The notes: a model not told the origin generated them from the sequence alone. A DNA stretch of 64,000 nucleotides from Candidatus Hydrogenedens sp. (GCA_016125095.1 WGMK01000031.1:1-64000), one strand, 5' to 3'; positions 53,735 through 63,872 are shown, counted from the stretch's first letter. Numbers and translations are program-made.

Positions 53735-56635
53735 CTACTTCTCCCTTGCGCCGTTAGCCGGCGCGGCGGTCGTTTCAGCAGTGGTATACACACGGCACGC
53801 CCCGCGGCGCGACAGCACGAAACTGACCGCGAGCCACAGGGGCAAGAATATCGCAAACCCGATGAGCCATTCCGCGTGCGGGTTGTGCAGGAAGGGCTGC
53901 ACGTTGACCCACAGCGCGCCGTAAATCGCCGCGCCCAGCATGCCGAGGCTGCCGAAGCGGCAGGCCCGTGCCACGGGCACGCGCTCGGGAAACAGGAGCG
54001 GCTGCAAGACGCGGATGAGGGCAGGCACAATGATGAGCGTCGCTGCGCCGGACGTGAACAGGATGGCCGCCATGAACAGGCCCACGGTCTGATACGGCAC
54101 CAGCGGCGCCAGCAGCAGCGGCAGGAAGCCCACCGCGATGACGATGACGTTGCGGAAAATGGCCCGCGCCGGTTCGCCGAACAAGCGCAGATTCGTCGCC
54201 GGCCAGTCGCGCTCGGTCTCGTACAGGTCGCGCGCGCGGGCCAGGAAATGGATCGCGAAATCGACCGCGAGGCCGAGCGTGAGCGATGACAGCACCGCGA
54301 TGGGCATGTCATAGTCGCGCCCGGCGAACCCGATCACGCCGTAGATCAGGCCGATGGTGATGGTGAGGGGAATCATGGACACCAGCGCCCAGAGCGCCGA
54401 GCGGAACAGGACGACCATCATCGCAAAGACCACGAGGAAACTGCCGAGGAAGGACATCAGCATGCCGCTGACCATCTTCTCCTGCCAGACCACGTTGATA
54501 TAGGTCAGGCCGAACCACTCCAGCTTCATCGCCATGGGCGGCGGATTCTGCGCCACGAACTGTTCCACGTCCTTCGCCACGGCCGCCATGTCCTGGTTGT
54601 CGCCGCTGCGCAGCTGAATCCAGACGCTCGACTGGCGGAAGTCGGGCGTGACGAAATGCCAGAGGTCGTGCGGGCGGTGGCTGCTTTCGTAGGTGATGAT
54701 GCACTGCGCCACCGCCCGGTTCGATTCGGGTATGCGGTAGGCCTCGGGGGCGCCCTCGAAGAGTTCGCGGTGTACCGTGCGCACCAGGTCGGCGAGCGAA
54801 TTCGACTTGCCCACCACCGGGTTTTCCTGCAGGTGCGCCTGAATCTTCGCCATGTACTCCAGGGCCTCGGGCTGCTTGAACACCTGGCGGCGCGATTGTT
54901 CGTCGGTCACGAAGCGCGCGACCACGTTCCAGGCGTCATAGGTGGCGTCGGGCGCATCGTCGCGTGCGGCGCCCGAAGATTCGGCGAGCGCATCGAGAAA
55001 CTGCTCGTGGTTTGCAGCATTGGACTTGGCATCGTCCATCAGGCCCCGGAACGCCGCGCGCACGTCCTCCGGCAGCGCCTCCTCCTCCGCCAGCGTTTGG
55101 TAGCGCTGCTCGAATCCCGGGAGGAACACGTCGAGCGGCTGCGGCTCGGCGTTGCCGTCGAAATTCAGATAGGCCATGTACGTGCCGCCGAAGTGCTCGT
55201 TGAGTACGCGGTCGGCCACGCGGATGGGGTGGCTCGCATGGAACCAGCGGATGGGATTGTCGTTGATGTTGATCTGGAAAATGCCCGCCACGGCCAGCGC
55301 CGCCAGCGCGATCGTGCCCAGCAGCACGAGGCGCGCGCGACGGTTCGTAAAGCGTGCCGCTCCCGCGAGCATGCGCGGAAGGAGGCCCGCCGCGTGTTCG
55401 TCCGCATGCGCCGCGCCGAAGTTTTCAAAGGTGCGCGCCGGCAGCAGCATGATAAATGCCGGCACGAAGGTGATGGTCAGGAACCAGGCCACCATCACGC
55501 CGAAGGCGATGAACACGCCGAAGACTTGAACCGGCGGAATGGGGGTGAGCGCCAGCGAAATGAATCCCGCGAAGGTGGTGAGCGAGGTGTAAAGCATGGG
55601 CGTGAACAGATGTGTCATCACGCGTTCGATGGCCGCCCGCCGGTCGCGCCGCCGACCGTACTCCTCAAAATATTCCGAGAGGATGTGTACCGAGTCCAGT
55701 ACCGAGATGGGCATGATGAAGATCGGGATCATCGAGCTCATGATGTGTATCGTGTTGCCCGTGACCACCAGCGCGCCCATGGTGATGATGACGCTGAGTA
55801 GCGCGACGATGAGCGGCGACAGCACCAGTGCCAGCCGCCGGAAGAAGTACAGCATCAGCAGGAAGACGACCAGCATCGCCGCCGGCGCCGAGATGGCCAT
55901 CTGGATAAACATCTCCACGCCGAAGGTGTCTTCCGCCACCGGCAATCCCGTGATGTGGAAGTCCGCGCCTTCCGGGAAGCTGTCGATCTTCTCCTGCAGT
56001 TTGTTCGCGATGCGGTAGCTCAAGTGCTTGTCGGTGATCGGCACATAAATCGCCACGGCCTTGCCGTCTTCGGAAATCAGGGTGCCATCGAGGAAGGGCA
56101 TACGCAGCGCCTTGTCGCGGATGGCCAGCGCCTCGGCATCGGTCTGTGGCGGCTTGGCCATCAGCCACTCGAACTGCACCACGCCCGGGCCGCCCGGCGC
56201 GATGTTGTCCACCGTCGAAGGCGCGATGAGATCGATCTCCACCACGCCCGCGTCGGGATCGTCGAGTCCGATCGCTTCGCCGTGCAGGGTCTTGGCGAAC
56301 TCGGTAAGCTCGTAGACCTGCCCCAGCGTCTCGACATTGAACACGCCCTGCGGGTGCGTCTCGTTCACCACGCCCACCACGATCATATCGTAGAGCGAGA
56401 GCGTTTCTTTCCGCTCGTTGTGAAACACGCGCACCGGCTCGTGCGCGTCCAGCATGTTCTCGGGGTCTGTGTCGACCTGCACCGGGGAAAGGAAAGGCAC
56501 CGCCGTCGGCGCGACCAGCGGCAATACCACCAGCGCCACCAGCAGGAGCGCGGTACCCACGCTCAGCCCGATAACGCCCCAAGGGTGATCGATTGCAAAC
56601 CGTACCGGACCCCGCGCTTCGTGTTCTTCTTGCAT
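53735..56635 (-). CDS. MMPL/RND-superfamily lipid exporter
   Basis: 966 aa. Two repeats of one TM plus a large periplasmic loop plus five TMs. Sterol-sensing-like blocks: VVFLLMLYFFRRLALVLSPLIV, IPIFIMPISVLDSVHILSEYFEEY and, in the second half, MPIAVLSSLTLGLAVDFAIHFLARARD with the membrane Asp residues used for proton coupling. ATG 56635 follows GGAG by ten bases; a start at 56695 lies in the promoter. First gene of a pump/LolA-like/barrel operon, probably exporting a hydrophobic compound such as a lipid or hopanoid (inference). Confidence 0.9.
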   Translation of the reverse strand: MQEEHEARGPVRFAIDHPWGVIGLSVGTALLLVALVVLPLVAPTAVPFLSPVQVDTDPENMLDAHEPVRVFHNERKETLSLYDMIVVGVVNETHPQGVFNVETLGQVYELTEFAKTLHGEAIGLDDPDAGVVEIDLIAPSTVDNIAPGGPGVVQFEWLMAKPPQTDAEALAIRDKALRMPFLDGTLISEDGKAVAIYVPITDKHLSYRIANKLQEKIDSFPEGADFHITGLPVAEDTFGVEMFIQMAISAPAAMLVVFLLMLYFFRRLALVLSPLIVALLSVIITMGALVVTGNTIHIMSSMIPIFIMPISVLDSVHILSEYFEEYGRRRDRRAAIERVMTHLFTPMLYTSLTTFAGFISLALTPIPPVQVFGVFIAFGVMVAWFLTITFVPAFIMLLPARTFENFGAAHADEHAAGLLPRMLAGAARFTNRRARLVLLGTIALAALAVAGIFQININDNPIRWFHASHPIRVADRVLNEHFGGTYMAYLNFDGNAEPQPLDVFLPGFEQRYQTLAEEEALPEDVRAAFRGLMDDAKSNAANHEQFLDALAESSGAARDDAPDATYDAWNVVARFVTDEQSRRQVFKQPEALEYMAKIQAHLQENPVVGKSNSLADLVRTVHRELFEGAPEAYRIPESNRAVAQCIITYESSHRPHDLWHFVTPDFRQSSVWIQLRSGDNQDMAAVAKDVEQFVAQNPPPMAMKLEWFGLTYINVVWQEKMVSGMLMSFLGSFLVVFAMMVVLFRSALWALVSMIPLTITIGLIYGVIGFAGRDYDMPIAVLSSLTLGLAVDFAIHFLARARDLYETERDWPATNLRLFGEPARAIFRNVIVIAVGFLPLLLAPLVPYQTVGLFMAAILFTSGAATLIIVPALIRVLQPLLFPERVPVARACRFGSLGMLGAAIYGALWVNVQPFLHNPHAEWLIGFAIFLPLWLAVSFVLSRRGACRVYTTAETTAAPANGAREK

Positions 56636-56683
56636 GACTCGTCCACTCCATGGCAGCGCCGCGTTGCCCCGGCGGCCAATTAA

Positions 56684-56713
56684 AGTATATATCAAGATAT
56701 CACGACTTGTCGA
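56684..56713 (-). promoter_or_regulatory. Putative promoter of the MMPL operon
   Basis: Minus-strand -35 TCGACA (56708-56713), an 18-base spacer and -10 TATACT (56684-56689). The -35 region lies in a small inverted repeat (cgac/gtcg), and atatc/gatat repeats sit between the boxes, so operators are possible. Leader about 42 bases. Confidence 0.55.
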
Positions 56714-56858
56714 GCAATTTTTGAAAATAGGTTCGCGGCGAGTGGATGGTTGTTGTGTAAGTGTTTTCTATAAAATAACTTGTAAGGGGCTTTATGGCTT
56801 CCCCAGGGCGTTGTGGTCGGCGGGAGCAGACGGCCCCTGACGCCCCATCGGTCGTTAT

Positions 56859-56888
56859 TGACAGTCCACATTTCAATTACATAGGCTT
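56859..56888 (+). promoter_or_regulatory. Putative promoter of the metal-efflux operon, close to a leaderless start
   Basis: -35 TTGACA, an 18-base spacer and -10 TAGGCT ending about seven bases before ATG 56895. Initiation would fall at or next to the A of the ATG. The surrounding 56690-56890 stretch is AT-rich and otherwise empty of genes. Confidence 0.5.
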
Positions 56889-56894
56889 CGGATC

Positions 56895-57314
56895 ATGTTG
56901 CGAGCCGCGAAAATAGCGTTAACGATCTTGTTGACGTCGACCCATGCACTCGTGGTTCCGTGGCACGTGTTCACCCAGCACGGTCTCGATCATGCCGATG
57001 TCGCCGCGGCGCGTGTGCATGTCCATTCGCATGGGGATGAGGACCACCACGAGCCCCCTCGCCTTGCGGGGCTGTACGATGCTTCGGGATACGGCGAGTC
57101 GCACCAGCATCAGGCTCACGGGCATAGCGATTCGGACCACACCTTGCTGCGGACCCGGACCGATGACCTCCCCGTGCTGCATGCAGAACTCGCCCCGACT
57201 GCTCACGCGATGCCTTTGCTTTCGCTGCGGCAGGGGGTCGAAGCAACTGAATCGCCTCCGCCGGAATCCCGCCATCTTGCATCTTCCTACCTGCGTGGAC
57301 CTCCCGTCTGCTAG
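56895..57314 (+). CDS. Small histidine-rich exported protein of the metal-efflux operon
   Basis: 139 aa. A hydrophobic N-terminus (LRAAKIALTILLTSTHALVV) looks like a signal peptide or anchor. The middle is rich in His and Asp (HVHSHGDEDHH, SHQHQAHGHSDSDH), a likely periplasmic metal buffer. It ends SYLRGPPVC, similar to short His-rich proteins found before CzcCBA/CusCBA-type operons. An overlapping frame beginning at 56944 lacks this composition and was not chosen. No RBS is visible before 56895, so translation may be leaderless. Confidence 0.65.
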   Translation: MLRAAKIALTILLTSTHALVVPWHVFTQHGLDHADVAAARVHVHSHGDEDHHEPPRLAGLYDASGYGESHQHQAHGHSDSDHTLLRTRTDDLPVLHAELAPTAHAMPLLSLRQGVEATESPPPESRHLASSYLRGPPVC

Positions 57315-57417
57315 CGCGTTCCCTTTGCCGCTAGCCTGAAAACCGGGTGGCCCCGTTCTTCACGTCTTCTCGTGGGAGCAGTGCCCCCATCCGAATGACG
57401 AGAGGAACACGAGCCTC

Positions 57418-58833
57418 ATGAGGTGTACCCGCGCCGCGCTGCTTGGCGCTACGGGCGTACTGCTGCTGGCCGGTTGCCAGCACATCCCGCCGCATCCGCT
57501 TGATTTCAATGAAACCGAAACATCCCTGCGCGACCGCGACATCGGCATCGAGCCGGTGCGGGCGTTCGCGGATGCGCTCGCGTCCGCCGACCGCGGGCCT
57601 GCCGGCCCCTTCGACACCTCCAACGGGCTGTCGCTCGCCGAAGGGCAGGCCGTGGCGCTGTGGTTCAATCCCGATTTACGCATCGCGCGTCTGCATGCGC
57701 AGCAGGCGCTGGCGGTCGCCGAAGCCTCCGGTCGCTGGTCCGACCCCGAACTGGGCGGCGAGTGGGGCCGGAAGTCTGTCGACGCAAGCGAACAAGGATT
57801 CTTGCACGATGCCGGGTCCACCGCCCGCGACTGGATCCGCGCGGGGAGCCTGAGCATCACAATTCCCTTGTCCGGACGTCCGCAGGCCGAGCGGCGCCTG
57901 TGGGCATCCCTGCATGACGCCGCAGCGTGGCAAGCGGCTGAGGCCGAGTGGGAGACCCTCGCCCAGGTGGAGACGGCTTGGGTGCGCTGGAGCGCGTCGA
58001 CCGAGCGCGTGAACCTACTCGAGGAGCACCTTACGGTGCTCGACGAGTTCACCGACGCAGCGGCCGCCCTCGCGCGCGCCGGCGAAGTCATGCCTTCCAA
58101 CGCGCGGCTTCTCGAAATCGAGCGCCTGCGGCGCAAGTCCGAACTGGCAAACGCCGCCGCCGAGACAGCGCAATCGCATGCGGCGCTTCTTGGCCTGCTC
58201 GGGCTTCTGCCCGATGCACCCGTGGTCCTGAATTCCCAATTGAGCGTATTGGCGCCGGAGGACGACGCCTTCGAACCCAAGGCGCATCCTGCGCTGCAAC
58301 GGCTCGAGGCCGGGTACCGCGCCGCAGAGGACCGGCTGCGGCTCGAGCTGCGCAAGCAGTATCCGGATATCACGCTGTCGCCCGCCTACGCAGACGAGGA
58401 AGACGAGACGTCGCTTCGCGTGGGCCTGGGCATTCCGCTGCCGGTCTGGAATGCCAACCGGCAGGGCATCGCCGAGGCGCTGGCCGGACGCGAAATCGCG
58501 CGGGCGCAGGCTGAGGCGGGTTACCAGCAGCTGATTTCTGAAGAGGCGCAGGCCCGCGCGGCGCTTCGGGGCAGCCGCGACCGGCGCGGCATGATCGAAA
58601 ACGACATCATCCCCGTGGTGGATGCGCAGCTGCGCGAGTCGCTTGCCCTGCTCCAGGCCGGCGAGCTGGATTTGATTGTGCTTCACGAAGCCCTGGCGCA
58701 GGCGCTGGCCGTGAAGGAGGAACTGCTGGAGGCCGCGCTCGGCGAAGCCGAGGCCTCGGCGCGGTTAACCGCCGCCACCGCGCGCGGCATGGTGATGCAC
58801 ACATCGACGGAGTCTACCGATGATCACGAATAA
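57418..58833 (+). CDS. CzcC/CusC-like outer-membrane efflux lipoprotein
   Basis: 471 aa. Lipoprotein signal (LLLAGCQ). TolC-type outer-membrane factor with paired long helices: NPDLRIARLHAQQALAVAEASGRWSDPELGG, then GSLSITIPLSG, and second repeat RLRLELRKQYPDITLSPAYADEEDETSLRVGLGIPLPVWN. It forms the exit duct of the tripartite pump. agagg precedes the ATG; the end overlaps the adaptor gene by 14 bases. A 7-bp inverted repeat (57310-57335) lies in the gap before it. Confidence 0.87.
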   Translation: MRCTRAALLGATGVLLLAGCQHIPPHPLDFNETETSLRDRDIGIEPVRAFADALASADRGPAGPFDTSNGLSLAEGQAVALWFNPDLRIARLHAQQALAVAEASGRWSDPELGGEWGRKSVDASEQGFLHDAGSTARDWIRAGSLSITIPLSGRPQAERRLWASLHDAAAWQAAEAEWETLAQVETAWVRWSASTERVNLLEEHLTVLDEFTDAAAALARAGEVMPSNARLLEIERLRRKSELANAAAETAQSHAALLGLLGLLPDAPVVLNSQLSVLAPEDDAFEPKAHPALQRLEAGYRAAEDRLRLELRKQYPDITLSPAYADEEDETSLRVGLGIPLPVWNANRQGIAEALAGREIARAQAEAGYQQLISEEAQARAALRGSRDRRGMIENDIIPVVDAQLRESLALLQAGELDLIVLHEALAQALAVKEELLEAALGEAEASARLTAATARGMVMHTSTESTDDHE

Positions 58834-60187
58834 ATTCTTCTTTGGCTGCGTAGCGGCCGTTGCGTTCGGCTCCGCGTTGGCCGGATGCGTGAAACCCGCG
58901 GGAACCGCCCCTGCGACGGCCATGGAAGCGGCGCCACCGCCTGCTTCGGCAGCATCGCCCGAGGGCGGAATCCCGATTCCCGGCGCGGTTCGGGACAATC
59001 TCGGTATTACCTTCGCGAAGGTCGAACTGCGGGCCGTGGCCGAGACCCGCCGCATCCCCGGTCAGTTTGAGCTGCCGCCGACCGCGCGCCAGGAATACCG
59101 CGCGCCGCTGGCCGGGCGGATTACGCTGCACGTCGCACAGTTCGATGCCGTCGAGGCGGGCGCCCTGTTGTTCACCATCGATTCCCCCCAATGGCGGCAG
59201 ATTCAGCACGAGGCTGTCGAGGCCGCGGGCGATATCGCAATGGCGCAGGCCGCCCTTGCCGTAGCGCAGGCGCAGCGGAACGAGGCGCAGTCCTCGCTGA
59301 ACAAGCAGGAAGAGCGGCTGGGGAACCTGGCAGCGGTCAACGTGCGCAACGCGGAGCTCGAGGCCGCCGCCACCGCGCTCCGTAGCAGCCTGCCCCGGCT
59401 GGACGCGGAGAATCGTGCGCAGCAGACGGCGCTCCTTGAGGCCGAGGAGCATTTCGCCTCGCGCCTCAATGCGCTGTCCTCCGTCACCGGCATCCCGGTC
59501 GACGCACTGCGGTCCGGCGCCGGCGATGCGGCGGCATGGCGATCGCTTGCCGCGCTGGAGGTGCGCGCGCATCAGGCCGGCGTCGTGGAGAAACTGGAGG
59601 TCGCCCCCGGCGGCTGGCTCGAGGAGGGCGTGCTCGCCATGACCCTCGTCGATCCGGCGCAGGTCCGCTTCCGCGCCGAGGCGCCGCAGGCCGACATCCT
59701 TCTATTCCGCGACGGGATGGCGGCACGCGTGGTGCCGCCGCGCGGCGGCAGCGTCGACCTGCAGGCCGCCCTACCCGGCACGCTTGCGCTCGGCATCACT
59801 GCCGATGCGGAAGACCGCACCCTGCCGCTCTATGTTACGCCGGCCGAACTCGCGCCTTGGGCAAAGGAGGGCGTCGGCGGGTATCTCGAAATCGAATTGA
59901 CCGAGGACCCGCGCAAGCAGTTCGCCATTCCCCTCGCATCGGTCATGCAGGACGGCCTCGAGCATGTGTTCTACCGACGCGACCCGGCCGACCCGGACCG
60001 CGCCTTGCGGGTCCTAGCGGATTTGGGCCCCAGCGATGGCCGCTGGGTCGTGCTGAAGAGCGGGGTGAAAGAAGGCGACGAGGTCGTGCTCGACGGCGCC
60101 TATGCCCTGAAGCTGACCAGTTCCGGCCAGCAGGCGCCGTCCGGCTACCACTATCACGCCGATGGCCAGCTTCATAAGAATCACTGA
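58820..60187 (+). CDS. CzcB/CusB-like periplasmic adaptor lipoprotein
   Basis: 455 aa. Lipobox SALAGCVKP. Membrane-fusion architecture: GQFELPPTARQEYRAPLAGRITLHVAQFDAVEAGALLFTID (lipoyl-like half), a coiled-coil hairpin (about 130-215, QAALAVAQAQRNEAQSSLNKQEERL), the second lipoyl half (EVRAHQAGVVEKLEVAPGGWLEEG) and beta-barrel/MP domains. The C-terminus SGYHYHADGQLHKNH is His-rich, as often seen in metal adaptors. Confidence 0.88.
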   Translation: MITNKFFFGCVAAVAFGSALAGCVKPAGTAPATAMEAAPPPASAASPEGGIPIPGAVRDNLGITFAKVELRAVAETRRIPGQFELPPTARQEYRAPLAGRITLHVAQFDAVEAGALLFTIDSPQWRQIQHEAVEAAGDIAMAQAALAVAQAQRNEAQSSLNKQEERLGNLAAVNVRNAELEAAATALRSSLPRLDAENRAQQTALLEAEEHFASRLNALSSVTGIPVDALRSGAGDAAAWRSLAALEVRAHQAGVVEKLEVAPGGWLEEGVLAMTLVDPAQVRFRAEAPQADILLFRDGMAARVVPPRGGSVDLQAALPGTLALGITADAEDRTLPLYVTPAELAPWAKEGVGGYLEIELTEDPRKQFAIPLASVMQDGLEHVFYRRDPADPDRALRVLADLGPSDGRWVVLKSGVKEGDEVVLDGAYALKLTSSGQQAPSGYHYHADGQLHKNH

Positions 60188-60199
60188 GGGAGCACGCGC

Positions 60200-63100
60200 A
60201 TGTTGCAGAAACTGATTGCGTTCTCGCTCAACAACGCGCCGCTGGTGCTGATCCTCGCGGCCACAACCGTCGTGGTCTCGGCCTATCGGGTGATGCACAT
60301 GCCGGTGGATGTGTTTCCCGAGCTGAATGCGCCCACGGTGGTGGTGCTGACGGAGGCGGGCGGCCTCGCGGCGGACGAGGTCGAGCAGTACGTCAGCTTT
60401 CCGATCGAAAGCGGGGTAAACGGATTGCCGGGCGTGCGCCGCGTGCGCAGCAGCAGCGCGATGGGGCTCAGCCTGGTGTGGGTCGAGTTCGACTGGGGCA
60501 CCGACATCTACCGCGCGCGGCAGGTGGTGAGCGAAGGCATGGCCGTAGTGCTCGAGCAATTGCCGGAACAGGTGCACGCGGAGATCGCCCCCATCACGGG
60601 TATCACCGGCGAAATCATGCTGATGTCCCTGTCCTCGCCCGAGGGCGTCTGGTCGCCGCTCGAATTGCGCGCCTTCGCGGAGTTCGATCTGCGGCAGCGG
60701 CTGCTCGGCGTGGCGGGCGTGGCGCAGGTGGTGGCCATCGGCGGCGAGCTGCCGGAATACCAGGTGAACGTCCACCCCGACGCACTGCGGCTCTACGGCC
60801 TTACCGTGCACGATGTCACGCGCGCCGCGGCGGAAGCGCACAGCACCGCCAGCGCCGGCTATCTTCCCAATGTGCAGGGCGTGGAGATTCCCCTGCGCCA
60901 GATGGCCCAGGTGCGCTCGCCCCAGGACATCGAGGACACGGTCGTGAAATATGTGGAGGGAACCGCGGTGACCATCGGCCAGGTGGCCGAGGTGGCGCTT
61001 GGCCCCGCCCCGCCGCGCGGCACCGGCAGCTCGAAGGGCCACCCGGCGGTCGTCATCGGCGTTAAAAAGGCGCCCTTCACGAATACCCTGGACATCACGC
61101 GGAACATCGACGCGATGCTCGACGACGTGCAGGCGACCCTCCCGCAAGGGGTCGAGCTCGACCGGCATGTCATGCGCCAATCGGAGTTCATCAATCTATC
61201 CATAACGAACCTGGTGCATGTGCTCCGCGATGCGGCCCTCTGCGTGGCCGTCGTGCTCATTCTGTTTCTGCTCAACGTCCGCACGACGCTCATCACGCTG
61301 ACGGCGATTCCGCTCTCGGCCGCCATCGCCCTGTTGTTCCTGGACCAGATCGGCCTGACCATCAATGTGATGACGCTCGGGGGGCTCGCCATTGCCATCG
61401 GCGAGCTGGTCGACGACGCCATCATCGACGTGGAGAACGTCTATCGGCGGCTATCCGAGAACGGACGCTTGTCCGCGGCGCAGCGCAAGCCGCGCACGCA
61501 GGTGATATTCGAGGCCAGCAACGAAATCCGCTCCTCGGTGGTATTCGCCACGCTCATAATTGTCGCGGTATTCGTGCCGCTGCTGTTCCTGCAGGGCATC
61601 GAGGGACGCTTCTTCCAGCCCATGGGCCTGGCCTATATCGTGTCCATTCTCGCCTCGCTCCTGGTCGCGCTCACGGTAGTGCCGGCCCTGTGCAAGCTGG
61701 TGCTCCGCGAGGGCACCCTGCACGCCGAGCAGGAAGGCCCGCTGGTGAGATGGCTGAAACGGATGTACGAGCCCGCACTGCAGGCGGCCCTCCGGTTCCG
61801 CGGGGTCGTGCTCGCCGCGACCGTCGCCGCGACCCTCGCCACCGTGCTGCTTGCCCGGACCTATGGCAGCGATTTCCTGCCGGGATTCAACGAGGGCACC
61901 TTCACCATCTTCACCGATGCTCCCCCGGGCACGTCTCTGGAAGAGAGCGACCGCATGGTGAAGGGCATCGACCGCCGCCTTTCGGAGATTCCCGGGGTGA
62001 ACGCGGTGGTCCGCCGCACCGGGCGCGCCGAGCGCGATGAACACGCGCACGGCGTCAATCGCAGCGAGATTAACGTCACCGTGAAGCCGGGCTATACCAA
62101 AGAAGAGATCGGCCGCGAAATCGATGCCGTGCTGAAAGACGTCGCCGCCCTGCAAACCGAGGTCGGTTCGCCGATCGGGCACCAGTTGTCGCACGTGCTC
62201 TCAGGCACGCAGGCCGCCATCGCCATCAACGTGTTCGGGAACGACCTCGCCACGCTGCGGCAGATTGCCCGCGAAGTCGAATCGGCCCTGCAGGACGTGC
62301 CGGGCGCACGGGATATTCTGGCGAACCGGGAGGCGATGGTCGAGTCGCTGCCCATCCGGTACCGCCACGAGGACCTCAAGCGCTGGGGGCTGACGCCGGC
62401 CTCCGCGGCTTCCCAGGTCGAGGCCGCCTTCAACGGCGTCACCGTCGCCTCGGTCAACGAAGGCGTTCGCCGCTACGAGCTGATCGTGCGGCTGTCGCCG
62501 GAAAGCCGCAAGCGCATCGAGGACGTGAAACAGTTCGTGCTGGTCGGCGCGGGCGGCGCGCAGGTGCGCCTGTCCGAGGTGGCGGAAATCGGCCCGGAGA
62601 ACACCGCGCTGGGAATTCAGCGCGAGAACGGGCGCCGCAAGGCGGTCATCTCGCTGAATGTCGCGGAGGGCTACAACATCGGCGAGCTCGTGTCGCGCGT
62701 CGAATCCGTCGTGACGCCCATCGTGCAGAAGCACGGCTACAGCGTCGCCTACGGCGGGCAGTTCGAGGCGCAGCAATCGGCCAGCCGCGCCATCTATCTC
62801 ATGGGCGCGTTCGTCGCCGTGGTCATCCTGGTGCTGCTGTCCAGCGCCTTTAATTCCACCCGCGCGGCTGTGCTTGTCATGCTCAACCTGCCGCTGGCGC
62901 TCATCGGCGGCGTGGTGGCCATCTTCCTAACCGAAAGCGATAACCTCGCGGCCAACACCCTCGCGCTTTTCGGCATGGGGGTTTATCAGTCGCCGGTCAT
63001 TTCGATCGCCAGCATGGTGGGGTTCGTCACGCTGTTCGGCATCGCCGTGCGCAACGGCATCCTGCTGGTCAACCACTACGCGCACCTCATGCAGCACGAG

Positions 63101-63388
63101 GGGAAATCGCTCCACGAGGCGGTGATACAGGGCAGCCTGGAACGGCTGGTGCCGATCCTCATGACGGCCCTCACGGCCGTGCTCGGGCTGTTCCCCATCG
63201 CCCTGGCCAAGGGCGAGCCCGGCAGCGAACTGCTCGCGCCGCTGGCCATCGTCGTGCTCGGCGGACTCGTCACGTCCACCTTCCTGAATCTCATCGTCGT
63301 ACCGGCAGGGTACTACCTGCTGTTCCGAAAGAATCCCATCCAGTTTACGAGCGGGCAGGACGCGGTGTCCGGGTCCGGAAAACCCTGA
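60200..63388 (+). CDS. CzcA/CusA-like heavy-metal RND efflux pump
   Basis: 1062 aa, typical for inner-membrane HME-RND proteins. The N-terminus MLQKLIAFSLNNAPLVLILAATTVVVSAYRVMHMPVDVFPELNAPTVVV is family-characteristic; GELVDDAIIDVENVYRRL lies in TM4-5, and the second half has VGFVTLFGIAVRNGILLVNHYAHL. Twelve TM helices in two halves with large periplasmic loops. The metal specificity (Cu/Ag versus Zn/Co/Cd) is not decided by inspection. GGGAG precedes the ATG. Confidence 0.93.
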   Translation: MLQKLIAFSLNNAPLVLILAATTVVVSAYRVMHMPVDVFPELNAPTVVVLTEAGGLAADEVEQYVSFPIESGVNGLPGVRRVRSSSAMGLSLVWVEFDWGTDIYRARQVVSEGMAVVLEQLPEQVHAEIAPITGITGEIMLMSLSSPEGVWSPLELRAFAEFDLRQRLLGVAGVAQVVAIGGELPEYQVNVHPDALRLYGLTVHDVTRAAAEAHSTASAGYLPNVQGVEIPLRQMAQVRSPQDIEDTVVKYVEGTAVTIGQVAEVALGPAPPRGTGSSKGHPAVVIGVKKAPFTNTLDITRNIDAMLDDVQATLPQGVELDRHVMRQSEFINLSITNLVHVLRDAALCVAVVLILFLLNVRTTLITLTAIPLSAAIALLFLDQIGLTINVMTLGGLAIAIGELVDDAIIDVENVYRRLSENGRLSAAQRKPRTQVIFEASNEIRSSVVFATLIIVAVFVPLLFLQGIEGRFFQPMGLAYIVSILASLLVALTVVPALCKLVLREGTLHAEQEGPLVRWLKRMYEPALQAALRFRGVVLAATVAATLATVLLARTYGSDFLPGFNEGTFTIFTDAPPGTSLEESDRMVKGIDRRLSEIPGVNAVVRRTGRAERDEHAHGVNRSEINVTVKPGYTKEEIGREIDAVLKDVAALQTEVGSPIGHQLSHVLSGTQAAIAINVFGNDLATLRQIAREVESALQDVPGARDILANREAMVESLPIRYRHEDLKRWGLTPASAASQVEAAFNGVTVASVNEGVRRYELIVRLSPESRKRIEDVKQFVLVGAGGAQVRLSEVAEIGPENTALGIQRENGRRKAVISLNVAEGYNIGELVSRVESVVTPIVQKHGYSVAYGGQFEAQQSASRAIYLMGAFVAVVILVLLSSAFNSTRAAVLVMLNLPLALIGGVVAIFLTESDNLAANTLALFGMGVYQSPVISIASMVGFVTLFGIAVRNGILLVNHYAHLMQHEGKSLHEAVIQGSLERLVPILMTALTAVLGLFPIALAKGEPGSELLAPLAIVVLGGLVTSTFLNLIVVPAGYYLLFRKNPIQFTSGQDAVSGSGKP

Positions 63389-63403
63389 ACAAAGGAGAAA
63401 AGC

Positions 63404-63856
63404 ATGTACCGAAATCTTGTCATCGTAGCCATGGGCGCAGCCCTGCTGGGCGGTTGCGGCGCGTCGCAGCCCGCCGCGCCGGCCTCGTCGGAAGCCGCCA
63501 CCCCTGCCGCCGCGCCCGCCGCGGCCGAGGAGACCATGCCGTATCCGCCGATGCGGAATTTCGCGCCGGTGAAAATCGGCCCCTACGATGTACAGCCGAA
63601 GTTCGAGGAGGAAATCGAAAACGGCCACTACAACTTCTTCGTCGAAGGCGGCGAGGTCAAGGCGGTTCGCGTGTGGGTCGGGTCGGAAGATCCCACCGGA
63701 CTTATGGTGGTGAAGACCGAGATCGAGAATGACTACAACCACGGTCATCTCGAGATACCGGACCCGCTGCCCGCGGGCGCGGAGCTTTGGATTGAAATTG
63801 AAGACCCGAGCGACGCCACGTTCAAGGGCAGCACACCGCTCGAAATGGCATCGTAG
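63404..63856 (+). CDS. Small lipoprotein of the metal-efflux operon
   Basis: 150 aa. Lipobox ALLGGCGAS, an Ala/Pro/Ser linker (about 25-50), then a beta-rich domain (KFEEEIENGHYNFFVEGGEVKAVRVWVGSEDPTGLMVVKTE, ending NDYNHGHLEIPDPLPAGAELWIEIED). It has His and acidic residues that could bind metal. A strong Shine-Dalgarno aaaggaga precedes the ATG, 15 bases after the pump stop, so it belongs to the operon. Function unknown. Confidence 0.75.
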   Translation: MYRNLVIVAMGAALLGGCGASQPAAPASSEAATPAAAPAAAEETMPYPPMRNFAPVKIGPYDVQPKFEEEIENGHYNFFVEGGEVKAVRVWVGSEDPTGLMVVKTEIENDYNHGHLEIPDPLPAGAELWIEIEDPSDATFKGSTPLEMAS

Positions 63857-63872
63857 CCAAGCGATGGCCGTG

